Assembly (NCBI RefSeq): GCF_029814935.1
Contig: NZ_CP104582.1
Location: 3,162,001 to 3,226,000, forward strand
From: Pseudomonas sp. GD03919
GTDB taxonomy: Bacteria > Pseudomonadota > Gammaproteobacteria > Pseudomonadales > Pseudomonadaceae
Length of the DNA stretch: 64,000 nucleotides
Reading direction: 5' to 3'
In this document: in pieces, positions 9,656-20,438 of the stretch
Numbering within the stretch: position 1 is the first letter of the stretch
Layout: every line of letters starts with the position of its first letter
The notes under the pieces: generated by a model
The model's input: the letters and a program-made list of their open reading frames with translations, nothing else
Database searches by the model: none
What the model was told of the DNA's origin: nothing
Position numbers and translations under genes: made by a program

Positions 9656-9865
9656 ATGTCCAATCGTCAGACTGGCACCGTTAAGTGGTTCAACGATGAG
9701 AAAGGCTACGGCTTCATCACCCCGCAATCCGGTGACGACCTCTTCGTACACTTCAAAGCCATCCAGAGCGATGGTTTCAAGAGCCTGAAAGAAGGCCAGC
9801 AAGTTTCCTTCGTGGCCACCCGTGGTCAGAAAGGCATGCAGGCTGAGGAAGTTCAGGTTATCTAA
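9656..9865 (+). CDS. Cold-shock domain protein (CspA/CapB family)
   Basis: 69 residues, a single cold-shock domain that binds single-stranded nucleic acid and acts as an RNA chaperone. RNP1 is KGYGFIT and RNP2 is DLFVHFKAI; the N-terminus [12 protein letters not shown] is standard. GTTAGGAG precedes the ATG. The gap back to dcd is about 300 bases with no other gene, so a long 5' leader of the kind that controls cold-shock mRNAs is possible. A strong terminator follows. It resembles CapB of P. aeruginosa most, but paralogues are many, so no symbol is given. Confidence 0.93.
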   Translation: MSNRQTGTVKWFNDEKGYGFITPQSGDDLFVHFKAIQSDGFKSLKEGQQVSFVATRGQKGMQAEEVQVI

Positions 9866-9890
9866 CCTGCACTACCCTGCTTGAAAAGAG

Positions 9891-9913
9891 CCCCGCCTAG
9901 TGCGGGGTTTTTT
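9891..9913 (+). terminator. Rho-independent terminator of the cold-shock gene
   Basis: CCCCGC, short loop CTAGT, GCGGGG, then seven T residues. It begins 25 bases after the stop codon. Confidence 0.88.
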
Positions 9914-9933
9914 GTGGGCGTCTGCACACCTTA

Positions 9934-10062
9934 CAGGAGCGGATTTATCCGCTAAATTCGCGGCCGAAGCCGCTCCAAAGTAGCTTTCCGTAGGAGCCCC
10001 GCCCCGGGGCGAAGCTTTTCAAATTTGCGCCACCCTGATTCGCGGCGGGGCGCCGCTCCTAC
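9934..10062. repeat. REP sequences including an inverted pair (REPIN)
   Basis: At 9990-10062 there is GTAGGAGCCCCGCCCCGGGG on one side and its partner family CGCGGCGGGGCGCCGCTCCTAC on the other, facing inward. This is the same inner pair as in the two 146-bp elements, but here without the TAATGCC ends. A related GGAGCGGATTTATCCGC unit lies just upstream (from about 9934). The rest of the 9866-10184 gap shows no gene. Confidence 0.75.
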
Positions 10063-10184
10063 AGATTCGATCCGCTGGTGCTTGAACTGAGCAGGGTGGT
10101 AGAGCTGCGCAGGATGCCCACGCCGCAGGGTAATTGGAAAGCCAAGTCCGGACCGAGTCGCCTGCATGACCCTCTCCCGCCCTG

Positions 10185-11273
10185 TCAGTCCTCACTGATC
10201 TCGATACTGGGCATGACCGGCTTGCCAGCCTGGGCGATGCGCGCACCGACCTTGCGCGCCAAATCCTGATAGATCATGGCGATCTGGCTTTCCGGATCGG
10301 CAATGGTGGTCGGCTTGCCATCATCGGCCTGCATGCGGATGGCCATCGACAGCGGCAGCGAGGCCAGCAGCTCGACGCCGTACTGCGCCGCCAGCTTCTC
10401 ACCGCCGCCCTCGCCGAACAGGTGTTCGGCATGGCCGCAGTTGGAGCAGATGTGCACCGCCATGTTCTCGACCACGCCCAGCACCGGGATATGCACCTTG
10501 CGGAACATCTCCACGCCTTTTTTCGCATCGAGCAGAGCCAGGTCCTGCGGCGTGGTGACGATCACGCTGCCGGCCACCGGCACCTTCTGCGCCAAGGTCA
10601 GCTGAATGTCGCCGGTACCCGGCGGCATGTCCACTACCAGATAATCGAGATCGTTCCAGGCGGTCTGGGTGATCAATTGCAGCAGCGCACCACTGACCAT
10701 CGGCCCGCGCCACACCATCGGCGTGTTGTCGTCGGTGAGAAAGGCCATGGACATCACCTGCACGCCATGGGCTTCGAGCGGCACAAACCACTTCTGATCC
10801 TTGACCTGCGGGCGCGTGCCTTCAGCGACGCCGAACATGATGCCCTGACTGGGACCATAGATATCGGCATCGAGAATGCCCACTCGCGCACCCTCACGCG
10901 CCAGGGCCAACGCCAGGTTGGCGGCGGTGGTGGACTTGCCCACACCGCCCTTGCCCGAGGCCACGGCGATCACGTTCTTCACCCCGGCCAGCGCCGGCAC
11001 CTGCGCCTGGCCCTGGTGCGAGTCGATTACGCAGTCGACCTGCACCCGCGCACTGTCGACAGCATCGAGATTTTCCAGCGCCATCTGCAGCATCTGTGCC
11101 CAACCGTTTTTGAACAGGCCGGCGGCGTAGCCCAACTCCAGACGCACGGCGACGCGCGCGCCCTGAATGTCGACCTCACGCAGGCAACCGGCACTGACCG
11201 GATCCTGATCGAGATGAGGGTCGGTGAACTGACGCAGACAGGCTTCGACCGCTTCGCGGGTGACGGCACTCAT
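10185..11273 (-). CDS. apbC: Mrp/ApbC/NBP35-type iron-sulfur carrier ATPase
   Basis: 362 residues from ATG 11273 (GGAG 7 bases upstream); the longer frame adds 21 unconserved residues. An N-terminal MIP18/DUF59-like domain (residues 1-90) precedes a deviant P-loop ATPase domain: GKGGVGKST, LDADIYGPSQG and VDMPPGTGDIQLTL. The CSNCG motif near residue 270 provides the cysteines that bridge an Fe4S4 cluster between two subunits. It delivers clusters to apoproteins. Order dcd-apbC-metG is conserved. Divergent from metG. Confidence 0.92.
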   Translation of the reverse strand: MSAVTREAVEACLRQFTDPHLDQDPVSAGCLREVDIQGARVAVRLELGYAAGLFKNGWAQMLQMALENLDAVDSARVQVDCVIDSHQGQAQVPALAGVKNVIAVASGKGGVGKSTTAANLALALAREGARVGILDADIYGPSQGIMFGVAEGTRPQVKDQKWFVPLEAHGVQVMSMAFLTDDNTPMVWRGPMVSGALLQLITQTAWNDLDYLVVDMPPGTGDIQLTLAQKVPVAGSVIVTTPQDLALLDAKKGVEMFRKVHIPVLGVVENMAVHICSNCGHAEHLFGEGGGEKLAAQYGVELLASLPLSMAIRMQADDGKPTTIADPESQIAMIYQDLARKVGARIAQAGKPVMPSIEISED

Positions 11274-11456
11274 GCAAGAACTCCAGAAGGCAGCGAGAAA
11301 ACAGGCAAGCATCTTAACAGCAGCGATCCGTTTCACGCCTTACACCGCCATCAAGGGTCGCTACGGATGCGCTTTTGCCTGCGGTTTGTAGCTTGCAGCT
11401 TGCAGCTTCCTTTATAGTTGCCGACTTCTTTCGTTTCCCCCGTGCAGCCGATCACC

Positions 11457-13493
11457 ATGACCGAAGCCCGCAAGATTCTCGTTACCAGCGCCCTCCCCTA
11501 TGCCAACGGCTCCATCCACCTCGGCCACATGCTCGAGTACGTGCAGACCGATATGTGGGTGCGCTACCAGAAACTGCGTGGCAACCAGGCGATCTATGTC
11601 TGCGCCGACGATGCCCACGGCTCGGCGATCATGCTGCGCGCCGAGAAAGAAGGCATTACGCCGGAGCAGCTGATTGCCAACGTACAGGCCGAGCACACCG
11701 CCGATTTCGCCGATTTCGGCGTGGACTTCGACAATTACCACTCGACCCACTCCGAGGAAAACCGCGAGCTGTCCGCATCCATTTACCTGGCGCTGCGCGA
11801 CAAGGGGCATATCGCCACCCGCGCGGTGACCCAGTATTTCGACCCTGAGAAGGGCATGTTCCTCGCCGACCGTTTCATCAAGGGCACCTGCCCGAAATGC
11901 GCGGCCGAAGACCAGTACGGCGATAACTGCGAGAAATGCGGCGCCACCTATGCACCGACCGAGCTGAAGAATCCGCGCTCGGCCATCTCCGGTGCTGTGC
12001 CGGTGCTCAAGGAATCGCAGCACTTCTTCTTCAAGCTGCCGGACTTCGAGGCCATGCTCAAGCAATGGACGCGCTCCGGTGCGTTGCAGGACGCAGTGGC
12101 CAACAAGATCGCCGAATGGCTCGATGGTGGCCTGCAGGAGTGGGACATCAGCCGCGATGCGCCCTACTTCGGCTTCGAGATTCCCGGCGAGCCAGGCAAA
12201 TACTTCTACGTCTGGCTGGACGCGCCGATCGGCTACATGGCCAGCTTCAAGAACCTCTGCAGCAAACGCCCGGAGCTGGATTTCGATGCATTCTGGGGCA
12301 AGGACTCCACTGCCGAGCTGTACCACTTCATCGGCAAGGACATCGTCAATTTCCACGCTCTGTTCTGGCCGGCCATGCTCGAAGGCGCGGGCTACCGCAA
12401 GCCGACCGCCGTCAATGTGCACGGCTATCTGACGGTCAACGGCCAGAAGATGTCCAAGTCGCGCGGCACCTTCATCAAGGCGCGTACCTACCTCGATCAC
12501 CTGAACCCGGAATACCTGCGCTACTACTACGCCTCCAAGCTGGGCCGTGGCGTGGACGATCTGGACCTGAACCTCGAAGACTTCGTGCAGAAGGTCAACT
12601 CCGACCTGGTCGGCAAGGTGGTCAACATCGCCAGCCGCTGCGCGGGTTTCATCCACAAGGGCAACAATGGCCTGCTGGTTGCGGCCAACCCGGAACCGGA
12701 GCTGTGGGACGCCTTCCAGGCCGCTGCACCGAGCATTGCCGAGGCTTACGAGGCGCGCGACTTCTCCCGCGCCATGCGCGAGATCATGGCCCTGGCCGAC
12801 CGCGCCAACGCCTGGATCGCCGACAAGGCGCCCTGGGCGCTGAACAAGGTCGAGGGCAAGCAGGCCGAAGTGCAGGCTATCTGCGCCCTGGGTATCAATC
12901 TGTTCCGCCAGTTGGTGATCATGTTAAAACCCGTGCTGCCGAAGCTGGCCGCCGAGGCCGAAGCCTTCCTCAACGTGCAGCCGCAAACCTGGGCCGACCT
13001 GGCACTGCCACTGGCCAACCATCAGTTGAACCCGTTCAACCCGCTGCTAACCCGCATCGAGCCGGCCAAAATCGAAGCCATGATCGAAGCCTCCAAGGAA
13101 GACCTGGCCGCCGAAGCGCCCAAGCCTCAAGGCAACGGTGAACTGGCCAAGGATCCGCTGGCTGCCGAGATCAACTTCGACGCCTTCGCCGCCGTCGACC
13201 TGCGTATCGCCCTGATCGAGAAGTGCGAGTTCGTCGAAGGCGCCGACAAGCTGCTGCGCCTGTCGCTGGACATCGGCGACGAGAAGCGCAACGTGTTCTC
13301 CGGCATCAAGTCCGCCTACCCGGACCCGAGCCAGCTGGAAGGTCGCCTGACCCTGTACGTCGCCAATCTGGCGCCGCGCAAGATGAAGTTCGGCATCAGC
13401 GAAGGCATGGTCCTGGCGGCCGGCCCCGGTGGTGAGGAAATCTACCTGCTCAGCCCGGACAGCGGCGCCAAACCGGGTCAGCGCGTCAAGTAA
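11457..13493 (+). CDS. metG: Methionyl-tRNA synthetase
   Basis: 678 residues. The class I signature is [15 protein letters not shown] (HIGH-type HLGH) with KMSKSRGTF later. The zinc-binding insertion has [20 protein letters not shown]-terminal Trbp111-type tRNA-binding, dimerising domain occupies about the last 110 residues ([26 protein letters not shown]). ATG 11457 starts the conserved [18 protein letters not shown]; the 13 residues ahead in the longer frame are not conserved. Divergent from apbC; followed by a MITE-like element before rnfA. Confidence 0.95.
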   Translation: MTEARKILVTSALPYANGSIHLGHMLEYVQTDMWVRYQKLRGNQAIYVCADDAHGSAIMLRAEKEGITPEQLIANVQAEHTADFADFGVDFDNYHSTHSEENRELSASIYLALRDKGHIATRAVTQYFDPEKGMFLADRFIKGTCPKCAAEDQYGDNCEKCGATYAPTELKNPRSAISGAVPVLKESQHFFFKLPDFEAMLKQWTRSGALQDAVANKIAEWLDGGLQEWDISRDAPYFGFEIPGEPGKYFYVWLDAPIGYMASFKNLCSKRPELDFDAFWGKDSTAELYHFIGKDIVNFHALFWPAMLEGAGYRKPTAVNVHGYLTVNGQKMSKSRGTFIKARTYLDHLNPEYLRYYYASKLGRGVDDLDLNLEDFVQKVNSDLVGKVVNIASRCAGFIHKGNNGLLVAANPEPELWDAFQAAAPSIAEAYEARDFSRAMREIMALADRANAWIADKAPWALNKVEGKQAEVQAICALGINLFRQLVIMLKPVLPKLAAEAEAFLNVQPQTWADLALPLANHQLNPFNPLLTRIEPAKIEAMIEASKEDLAAEAPKPQGNGELAKDPLAAEINFDAFAAVDLRIALIEKCEFVEGADKLLRLSLDIGDEKRNVFSGIKSAYPDPSQLEGRLTLYVANLAPRKMKFGISEGMVLAAGPGGEEIYLLSPDSGAKPGQRVK

Positions 13494-13536
13494 GCACACG
13501 CTAGGCTTATCGCTGTCGAACAAGCCGGCCAATGCC

Positions 13537-13682
13537 TAATGCCAGTCAGATAAGATTGCCAAAGCGGCCTTTCGTAGGAGCCCCGCCTCGGGGCGAAGCT
13601 TTTCAATTGCGCATCGCCCTGGTTCGCGGCGGGGCGCCGCTCCTACGTATTCGCAGCGGCGACGCTTAACTGACTGGCATTA
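13537..13682. mobile_element. 146-bp MITE-like element, copy B, with 10-bp target duplication
   Basis: It begins TAATGCCAGTCAGATAAG and ends CTTAACTGACTGGCATTA, 17 of 18 bases complementary. The 10-mer GGCCAATGCC flanks it exactly at 13527-13536 and 13683-13692. A REP pair lies inside at 13574-13646. It is the reverse-orientation twin of copy A (4881-5026), with only scattered differences. It occupies most of the metG-rnfA gap and has no ORF of its own. Confidence 0.88.
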
Positions 13683-13768
13683 GGCCAATGCCGGCTTGTT
13701 TGCATCTACGCGCTTCCCGATAATAGGCGCCCTTTTCCTATGGCCTTTGCGCACTCGACGGCAACCCG

Positions 13769-14353
13769 ATGACCGAACTCGTCCTGATCATGGTCAGCGC
13801 CATCCTGGTCAATAACTTCGTGCTGGTGCAGTTCCTCGGCCTGTGCCCGTTCATGGGCGTGTCGAAGAAGATCGAAACCGCCATCGGCCTGTCCCTGGCG
13901 ACCACCTTCGTGCTGACCCTGGCCGCCATGTGCAGTTACCTGGTGCAGCAGTACGTGCTCAAGCCGCTGGACCTGGAATTTCTGCGCACCATCAGCTTCA
14001 TCCTGGTGATCGCCGTGGTGGTGCAGTTCACCGAGATGGTGGTGAACAAGACCAGCCCGCTGCTCTATCGCGTGCTGGGCATTTTCCTGCCGCTGATCAC
14101 CACCAACTGCATCGTCTTGGGCGTTGCCCTGCTCAACGCCAACAAGGCCGAGTTCACCTTCATCACCGCCACCGCCAATGGTTTCGCCGCCGGCCTGGGC
14201 TTCTCCCTGGTGCTGGTGCTGTTCGCCGCCATGCGTGAGCGCATCGCCATCGCCGACGTACCGAAATCCTTCCAGGGTGCGGCCATCGGCATGATCACCG
14301 CGGGCCTGATGTCGCTGGCGTTCATGGGCTTTACCGGGTTGATCAAGCTATGA
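13769..14353 (+). CDS. rnfA: Rnf electron transport complex subunit A
   Basis: 194 residues, six predicted membrane helices, very close to RsxA/RnfA. Opens [47 protein letters not shown] carries the Cys conserved between RnfA and RnfE that helps bind a cluster within the membrane. The Rnf complex couples ferredoxin/NADH redox to ion movement; in non-nitrogen-fixers (Rsx) it also reduces the SoxR sensor. First gene of rnfABCDGE-nth; its stop overlaps the rnfB start by 4 bases. Confidence 0.93.
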   Translation: MTELVLIMVSAILVNNFVLVQFLGLCPFMGVSKKIETAIGLSLATTFVLTLAAMCSYLVQQYVLKPLDLEFLRTISFILVIAVVVQFTEMVVNKTSPLLYRVLGIFLPLITTNCIVLGVALLNANKAEFTFITATANGFAAGLGFSLVLVLFAAMRERIAIADVPKSFQGAAIGMITAGLMSLAFMGFTGLIKL

Positions 14354-14925
14354 GCCTGGTGCTGGTCGCCGTCCTCGCCCTGCTCGCGCTGTGCCTGATC
14401 GCCGGTGCCATCCTCGGTTTTGCTGCCGTGCGCTTCAAGGTCGAGGGTGACCCCATTGCCGAACAGATCAACGCCTTGCTGCCGCAAACCCAGTGCGGCC
14501 AGTGCGGCTACCCCGGCTGCAAGCCCTACGCCGAGGCCATCGCTGGCGGTGACAAGATCAACAAGTGCCCGCCTGGTGGCGAGGCGACCATCCAGGCGCT
14601 GGCTGACCTGCTCGACGTCGACCCCGAGCCGCTGGACGCAGTGGAAGGCGAGAAGCCGCAGATGGTCGCCTATATCCGCGAAGCCGAATGCATCGGCTGC
14701 ACCAAATGCATCCAGGCCTGCCCGGTAGACGCCATCGTCGGCGCGGCGCGGCAGATGCACACGGTGATCGCCAGCGAATGCACCGGCTGCGACCTGTGCG
14801 TCGAGCCCTGCCCGGTGGACTGCATCGACATGATCGAAGTCGGTAGCACCGTACAGAGCTGGAAATGGGACAAGCCGCTGGCGCCCGGCCAGTTGATCGC
14901 CAGTGACCGGGAGCAGGCGGCATGA
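14350..14925 (+). CDS. rnfB: Rnf electron transport complex subunit B (ferredoxin-like)
   Basis: 191 residues. An N-terminal membrane helix ([20 protein letters not shown]) is followed by an Fe-S domain with [17 protein letters not shown], and then by two 4Fe-4S ferredoxin motifs, [18 protein letters not shown] and [18 protein letters not shown]. It passes electrons between the cytosolic donor side and the membrane subunits. Overlaps rnfA upstream and rnfC downstream by 4 bases each, so the three are translationally coupled. Confidence 0.94.
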   Translation: MSLVLVAVLALLALCLIAGAILGFAAVRFKVEGDPIAEQINALLPQTQCGQCGYPGCKPYAEAIAGGDKINKCPPGGEATIQALADLLDVDPEPLDAVEGEKPQMVAYIREAECIGCTKCIQACPVDAIVGAARQMHTVIASECTGCDLCVEPCPVDCIDMIEVGSTVQSWKWDKPLAPGQLIASDREQAA

Positions 14926-17168
14926 GCGCGCAGGAAAAGATCTGGGATATCCCCGGCGGCATCCACCCGGCCGAGCGCAAGGAACTGTCCAACCGCACGC
15001 CGATCCAGCAGGCGCCACTGCCCAAGCGTCTGCTGTTGCCACTCGTTCAGCATATTGGCGCCGCTGCCGAGCCCTGCGTTGCCGTCGGCCAGCGCGTGTG
15101 CAAGGGCGAGAAGGTCGCCAATGCCAACGGCGTAGTCAGCGTACCGTTGCATGCGCCGACGTCCGGCACTGTCGTCTTCATCGGTGAACAGCCCTACCCG
15201 CACGCCTCTGGCATGCTGGCGCCGGCCATCGTCATCGACAGCGACGGTCTGGACGAGTGGATCGAACTGACGCCACATCCTGACTACCGCAGCCTGGAGC
15301 CCGGCGAACTGCTGACGCTGATCCGCGAAGCCGGCATCAACGGCCTGGGCGGCGCCGGCTTCCCTACCGCGGTGAAACTGACTGCGCGGCCGACGCAGAA
15401 GATCCACACGCTGATCATCAACGGCACCGAGTGCGAGCCCTATATCACCGCTGACGACCTGCTGATGCGCGAGCGCGCCGACGAGCTGGTTTCCGGCATC
15501 GATATCCTGGTGCAGTTGATCCAGCCCGATCAGGTGCTGATCGGCATCGAGGACAACAAGCCCGAGGCCATCGCCGCCGTGCGCGCCGCCTGCGCCGGGC
15601 ATGACTACCAGGTGCGGGTGTTCCCCACCAAGTACCCCTCCGGCGGCGAGAAGCAGCTGATTCAGATTCTCACCGGTGTCGAGGTTCCCTCGGGCGGGCT
15701 GCCGGCCGATATCGGCATCCTCTGCCAGAACGTCGGTACCTGCGCGGCCATCCACGACGCCGTGCTGTTGGGCAAGCCATTGATCTCACGCATTACCACG
15801 CTGACCGGCGAAGCGCTGGCGCGGCCCGGCAATGTCGAGGCGCTGATCGGCACACCGGTGGGCGAGCTGCTGGCGTTCGCCGGACTGGACACCAGCAAAC
15901 TCAATCGCCTGATCATGGGCGGACCGATGATGGGCTTTACCCTGCCCTCGCTGGACGTGCCGCTGATCAAGACCAGCAACTGCCTGCTGGCCAGCACCGC
16001 TGCCGAGCTGCCGCCGCCACCGCCGGCCATGCCCTGCATCCGCTGTGGCGAATGCGCCGAGGCCTGTCCGGCCAGCCTGTTGCCGCAGCAACTGCACTTC
16101 TTCGCCCTCGGCCAGGAGCACGAACAGCTCAAGGCGCACAACCTGTTCGACTGCATCGAGTGCGGCGCCTGCGCCTACGTCTGCCCATCCAGCATTCCGC
16201 TGGTGCAGTACTACCGCGCGGCCAAGGCGGAAATTCGCGAGCTGGAACAGAAACAGCTTAAGGCCGAGCACTCCAAACAGCGCTTCGAGCAACGCCAGGA
16301 ACGCCTGCGCCGCGCCGAGGAGCAGAAGGAAGCCGAGCGCAAGGCCCGTGCCGAGAAAGCCGCCCGCGCCAAGGCCGCACAAGCCGAAGCCCCCGTCGCA
16401 GCGGCGGCGCCAGCCGATGAAACGCTGAAGAAGCTCAAGATCGAAGCCAGCATGGCCCAGGTCGCACTGAAGAAGGCCGAGAAACAGCTGGCCGCCCACG
16501 ACACGCCCGAACTGCAGGCACAGGTCGCCGAGCTGCGCGCCGCCGCCGAAGCGGCACAAAAGTCACTGGCCGATGCCCAGGCGACAGCACCGGCACCGGA
16601 GCCCAAACCTGCCGGTGACGAAGCGCTGAAAAAGGCCAAAATCGAAGCCGCCATGCTCAAGGCGCAACTGCGCAAGCTGGAAAAGCTCGAAAGCCCGGAC
16701 GACGAGCAGCAAGCCGAACTCGCCCGCCTGCGTCAGCAGTTGGAAGAAGCCGAGAAAGCCCTGGCCTATATGGAAAGCCAGACACCAGCCCCCGCGGCCA
16801 AACCAGCCGGCGACGACGCCTTGAAAAAGGCCAAGGTCGAGTTGGCGATGAAACGCGCCGAGCTGAAGAAGGCCGAGAAAGCCGGCGCTGACGAAGCCGC
16901 CCTGCAGCCGCTGCGCGCCGCGCTGGCCGCCGCCGAACAGGCTCTGCATGCAGCCGAGGCGGCCTCGGGCAAGCCGGCGCCGGAGCTGGTGCGCACCGAA
17001 CGCCCCGGCGTGGACGAAAAATTCAAGGCGCTGAAGACCGAGGTGGCCTTCGCCCGCGCCGAACTGCGCAAGCTGGAGCGTGACGAGAGCGCTGCTAGCG
17101 AGGCGCTGGAACAGGCGCGTAACCGCCTGGCCGAAGCCGAACGCAAGCTGGCCGAATACCAACCGTAA
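14922..17168 (+). CDS. rnfC: Rnf electron transport complex subunit C with long coiled-coil tail
   Basis: 748 residues. The core (about 1-430) holds the NADH/flavin-binding fold ([26 protein letters not shown]) and two 4Fe-4S motifs, [12 protein letters not shown] and [12 protein letters not shown]. From about residue 435 to the end is a charged, Ala/Lys/Glu-rich coiled coil built of four degenerate units of about 60-65 residues, each opening with a [17 protein letters not shown] block ([52 protein letters not shown]). Such tails occur in gammaproteobacterial RsxC and vary in length. The stop is followed by a 150-bp gap with an inverted REP pair before rnfD. Confidence 0.93.
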   Translation: MSAQEKIWDIPGGIHPAERKELSNRTPIQQAPLPKRLLLPLVQHIGAAAEPCVAVGQRVCKGEKVANANGVVSVPLHAPTSGTVVFIGEQPYPHASGMLAPAIVIDSDGLDEWIELTPHPDYRSLEPGELLTLIREAGINGLGGAGFPTAVKLTARPTQKIHTLIINGTECEPYITADDLLMRERADELVSGIDILVQLIQPDQVLIGIEDNKPEAIAAVRAACAGHDYQVRVFPTKYPSGGEKQLIQILTGVEVPSGGLPADIGILCQNVGTCAAIHDAVLLGKPLISRITTLTGEALARPGNVEALIGTPVGELLAFAGLDTSKLNRLIMGGPMMGFTLPSLDVPLIKTSNCLLASTAAELPPPPPAMPCIRCGECAEACPASLLPQQLHFFALGQEHEQLKAHNLFDCIECGACAYVCPSSIPLVQYYRAAKAEIRELEQKQLKAEHSKQRFEQRQERLRRAEEQKEAERKARAEKAARAKAAQAEAPVAAAAPADETLKKLKIEASMAQVALKKAEKQLAAHDTPELQAQVAELRAAAEAAQKSLADAQATAPAPEPKPAGDEALKKAKIEAAMLKAQLRKLEKLESPDDEQQAELARLRQQLEEAEKALAYMESQTPAPAAKPAGDDALKKAKVELAMKRAELKKAEKAGADEAALQPLRAALAAAEQALHAAEAASGKPAPELVRTERPGVDEKFKALKTEVAFARAELRKLERDESAASEALEQARNRLAEAERKLAEYQP

Positions 17169-17175
17169 TGATCGT

Positions 17176-17264
17176 CCCGGATTGCATCCGGGCTACAAAA
17201 GATACCCCGTCGCGTCGGAGCATCCGGGCGGCACAGACAACCGTAGCCCGGATGCAATCCGGGG
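17176..17264. repeat. Inverted REP pair inside the rnf operon
   Basis: CCCGGATTGCATCCGGGCTA (from 17176) and its inverted counterpart GTAGCCCGGATGCAATCCGG (from 17243) face each other across 46 bases. Each copy is also a short palindrome, so strong mRNA hairpins are expected. This is the only non-overlapping junction in rnfA-nth. Related single copies occur at 34727-34746, 41839-41859 and, partial, at 47232-47250. Confidence 0.8.
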
Positions 17265-17318
17265 AATGAACACCGCTGCGATCATCAGGAACGCAGCAAT
17301 AGAATCACCGGAGCGCCG

Positions 17319-18350
17319 ATGGCCCTGCCCCGCATCACATCGCCCCACGCCACGGGCAGCAACCGTACCCAGCAGGTCATGTTGCAGGTGCTGCTGGCCA
17401 CCGTGCCGGGCATTCTCGCCCTGACCTGGCTGTTCGGCGCCGGCACCCTGTTCAACCTGCTCTGGGCCAGCCTCTGCGCCCTAAGCTTCGAGGCTGCATT
17501 GCTGGCGGCACGTAAACGCCCGATCGCCTTCTTCCTCAAGGACTACAGCGCCCTGGTCACCGCCGTGCTGCTGGCCCTGGCCCTGCCGCCCTACTCGCCC
17601 TGGTGGCTGACACTGGTCGCCTGCGGCTTCGCCATCGGTTTCGGCAAACAACTCTACGGCGGCCTCGGGCAGAATCCGTTCAATCCGGCCATGGTCGGCT
17701 ACGTGGTGGCGCTGATCTCGTTCCCGGTGGAAATGACCAGTTGGCCAGCACCGCACGGCGTCGCCACGCTGGACGGCATTCAGCACATCCTCGGCATCGC
17801 CAATCTCCCGGATGGCTGGGCCCAGGCCACCGCGCTGGATGCCCTGAAGGTGAACAAGAGCCTGACCATCGACGAGCTGCGCGCCAGCAATGCAGCCTTC
17901 GGTCACTTCGGCGGCGCCGGCAGCGAGGCGGTCAATCTGGCCTTCCTCGCTGGCGGCCTGTACCTGCTGCACAAGCGCCTGATCACCTGGCACGCGCCGC
18001 TGGGCATGCTCGCCGCGCTGTTCGTCATGAGCCTGCTGTTCTGGAACGGCAGCGGTTCGGACTCCAACGGCTCGCCGCTGTTCCACCTGCTCACCGGCGC
18101 GACCATGCTCGGCGCCTTCTTCATCGTCACCGACCCGGTCTCCGGCGCTACCAGCAATCGCGGACGCTTGGTGTTCGGCATCGGCGTCGGCGTGTTGGTC
18201 TACGTGATCCGCACTTGGGGCGGCTACCCGGATGCGGTGGCCTTCGCCGTGCTGCTGATGAACCTGGCGGCGCCGACCATCGACTACTACACCCGGCCGC
18301 GTAGCTACGGCCACCGCAAGCCCAACAGCGGCTTCAAGCTGGGAGAATGA
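17319..18350 (+). CDS. rnfD: Rnf electron transport complex subunit D
   Basis: 343 residues with about ten hydrophobic segments, matching RsxD/RnfD. It opens [21 protein letters not shown] and has [22 protein letters not shown]. The covalent flavin site is the Thr in [12 protein letters not shown] (S-G-A-T motif), to which ApbE attaches FMN. NqrB-related. Starts 150 bases after rnfC beyond a REP pair; its stop overlaps the rnfG start. Confidence 0.93.
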   Translation: MALPRITSPHATGSNRTQQVMLQVLLATVPGILALTWLFGAGTLFNLLWASLCALSFEAALLAARKRPIAFFLKDYSALVTAVLLALALPPYSPWWLTLVACGFAIGFGKQLYGGLGQNPFNPAMVGYVVALISFPVEMTSWPAPHGVATLDGIQHILGIANLPDGWAQATALDALKVNKSLTIDELRASNAAFGHFGGAGSEAVNLAFLAGGLYLLHKRLITWHAPLGMLAALFVMSLLFWNGSGSDSNGSPLFHLLTGATMLGAFFIVTDPVSGATSNRGRLVFGIGVGVLVYVIRTWGGYPDAVAFAVLLMNLAAPTIDYYTRPRSYGHRKPNSGFKLGE

Positions 18351-18988
18351 GCATGCTGCCGGAAATCAGCCGCTCGATGCTGAAGAACGCCCTGGTGCTC
18401 GGCCTGTTCGCCATCGGCACCGTCGGCAGCGTGGCCCTGCTGCAACAGGGCACCGCCGAACGCATCGCCAAGGCCGAACGCGAAGCGCAGGTGCGCGCCC
18501 TGGCCGAGATTCTGCCAGCCGGCAGCTACGACAATCACCTGCTGGATAACCGCATCGAGCTCAACGCCGCCGAGCTGGGCCACCGCAGCCCGCAGTCGGC
18601 CTACCTGGCCTTGAAAGGCGACCAGCCCAGTGCGCTGATCCTGCCGGTGACCGCACCGGACGGCTACAGCGGTGCCATCCACCTGCTGGTGGGCATCTTC
18701 GCCGACGGCAGTCTGGCCGGCGTACGCGTGCTCAGCCATAAGGAAACACCGGGGCTGGGTGACAAGATCGAACTGGCCAAGAGCGACTGGGTGCGCAGCT
18801 TCGAGGGTAAATCCCTGAACGACCCCAATGAAGACGGCTGGGCGGTGAAGAAGGATCGTGGCGAGTTCGACCAGTTCGCCGGCGCCACCATCACCCCACG
18901 CGCCGTGGTTAAGGCCGTGCATGGCGCCCTGCGCTACTTCGACACGCACCGCGCCCAGTTGCTGGGTCTGGCGGAGGACGAGCAATGA
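18347..18988 (+). CDS. rnfG: Rnf electron transport complex subunit G
   Basis: 213 residues. One N-terminal membrane segment ([21 protein letters not shown]), then a periplasmic FMN-binding domain. The flavinylation site is [18 protein letters not shown]; the first residue of the usual S/T-G-A-T is Ala here, but the flavin-bearing Thr is kept. [18 protein letters not shown] is the conserved NqrC/RnfG block. Overlaps rnfD by 4 bases and rnfE by 4 bases. Confidence 0.92.
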   Translation: MSMLPEISRSMLKNALVLGLFAIGTVGSVALLQQGTAERIAKAEREAQVRALAEILPAGSYDNHLLDNRIELNAAELGHRSPQSAYLALKGDQPSALILPVTAPDGYSGAIHLLVGIFADGSLAGVRVLSHKETPGLGDKIELAKSDWVRSFEGKSLNDPNEDGWAVKKDRGEFDQFAGATITPRAVVKAVHGALRYFDTHRAQLLGLAEDEQ

Positions 18989-19692
18989 GCAGCTATCGCG
19001 ACATCACCCTCAACGGCCTGTGGAAGAACAACCCAGCGCTGGTGCAACTGCTTGGCCTCTGCCCGCTGCTGGGAGTCAGTAACTCCACGGTCAACGCCCT
19101 CGGCCTGGCCCTGGCCAGCGCCGTGGTGCTGGTATGCTCCAACACCGCCGTGTCACTGGTGCGTGGGGTGGTCAACACTGCCGTGCGCCTGCCGGCCTTC
19201 GTCATGATCATCGCCGCACTGACCACCTGCATCGAGCTGCTGATGCAGGCCTACACCTACGAGCTGTACCAGATCCTCGGCATCTTCATTCCGCTGATCA
19301 CCACCAACTGCGTGATCCTCGGCCGCGCCGATGGCTTTGCCGCCAAACACGACCCGGCCCGCGCCGCCTATGACGGTCTGATGATGGGCCTGGGCTTCGG
19401 CGTGGTGCTGGTGTTGATCGGCGCCATTCGCGAGCTGCTCGGAACCGGTGCACTGTTCGCCAACATGCATCTGCTGTTCGGTCCGATTGCCGCCGAGTGG
19501 AAGCTCACCCTGGTGCAGGACTACAAGGGCTTTCTGCTGGCCATCCTGCCGCCGGGCGCCTTTATCGTCCTGGGCCTGCTGATCGCCGGCAAGAACCGCA
19601 TCGACCAGATCGCCGCCGAGCGGGCCAAGGCCGTCGCGCCCGAGGCGCCGGCACAAAGCCGCCGGGTTCGCGTTACCGGAGTCATCGAATGA
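18985..19692 (+). CDS. rnfE: Rnf electron transport complex subunit E
   Basis: 235 residues, six predicted membrane helices, paralogous to RnfA. It opens [50 protein letters not shown] carries the Cys matching that of RnfA. The C-terminus is Arg/Ala-rich and cytoplasmic. Overlaps rnfG upstream and nth downstream by 4 bases. Confidence 0.93.
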   Translation: MSSYRDITLNGLWKNNPALVQLLGLCPLLGVSNSTVNALGLALASAVVLVCSNTAVSLVRGVVNTAVRLPAFVMIIAALTTCIELLMQAYTYELYQILGIFIPLITTNCVILGRADGFAAKHDPARAAYDGLMMGLGFGVVLVLIGAIRELLGTGALFANMHLLFGPIAAEWKLTLVQDYKGFLLAILPPGAFIVLGLLIAGKNRIDQIAAERAKAVAPEAPAQSRRVRVTGVIE

Positions 19693-20327
19693 ACGCCGCC
19701 AAACGCCTGGAAATCTTCCGTCGCCTGCACGAGGACAACCCCGAGCCGAAGACCGAGCTGGCCTACAGCACGCCCTTCGAGCTGCTGGTGGCGGTGACGC
19801 TCTCGGCCCAGGCCACCGACGTCAGCGTCAACAAAGCCACGGCCAAGCTGTTCCCGGTAGCCAATACGCCGGAGGCCATCTACGCCCTCGGCGTCGAGGG
19901 TTTGAGCGAATACATCAAGACCATCGGCCTGTACAACAGCAAGGCGAAGAACGTCATCGAGACCTGCCGCATCCTCATCGAGAAGCACGGCAGCCAGGTG
20001 CCGGACAACCGCGAAGACCTCGAAGCCCTGCCCGGCGTCGGCCGCAAGACCGCCAACGTGGTGCTCAACACCGCCTTTCGCCAGCTGGCCATGGCTGTGG
20101 ACACGCACATCTTCCGCGTCAGCAACCGCACCGGCATCGCCCCCGGCAAGAACGTGGTCGAGGTGGAGAAGAAGCTGCTCAAGTTCGTGCCCAAGGATTA
20201 TCTGCTCGACGCCCACCACTGGCTGATCCTGCACGGGCGCTACGTCTGTACCGCACGCAAACCGCGCTGTGGCGCCTGCCGCATCGAAGATCTGTGCGAG
20301 TACAAGGCGAAAACTTCCGACGATTGA
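19689..20327 (+). CDS. nth: Endonuclease III
   Basis: 212 residues from ATG 19689 (overlapping the rnfE stop). A DNA glycosylase/AP lyase for oxidised pyrimidines. Visible features: the helix-hairpin-helix [12 protein letters not shown] with catalytic Lys, the catalytic Asp in [11 protein letters not shown], and the Fe4S4 ligands in [17 protein letters not shown] (C-x6-C-x2-C-x5-C). nth downstream of rnf/rsx is a long-conserved gammaproteobacterial arrangement. A longer upstream frame simply runs antiphase through rnfE and is not real. Confidence 0.95.
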   Translation: MNAAKRLEIFRRLHEDNPEPKTELAYSTPFELLVAVTLSAQATDVSVNKATAKLFPVANTPEAIYALGVEGLSEYIKTIGLYNSKAKNVIETCRILIEKHGSQVPDNREDLEALPGVGRKTANVVLNTAFRQLAMAVDTHIFRVSNRTGIAPGKNVVEVEKKLLKFVPKDYLLDAHHWLILHGRYVCTARKPRCGACRIEDLCEYKAKTSDD

Positions 20328-20438
20328 TCGACCATAGAATCTGGCGATCCTCTGATTGAAAAAATCTTTTTTACCCGCTCAATTTTTGCCGCTATAAGGT
20401 GCGCCATTGGCCCCAGTAAATGGCCTGGAGTGGAAGAA

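Noticed and set aside
10422..11417. 331-residue plus-strand open frame opposite apbC
   Set aside because: Antisense to the conserved ATPase, with no plausible start signal.
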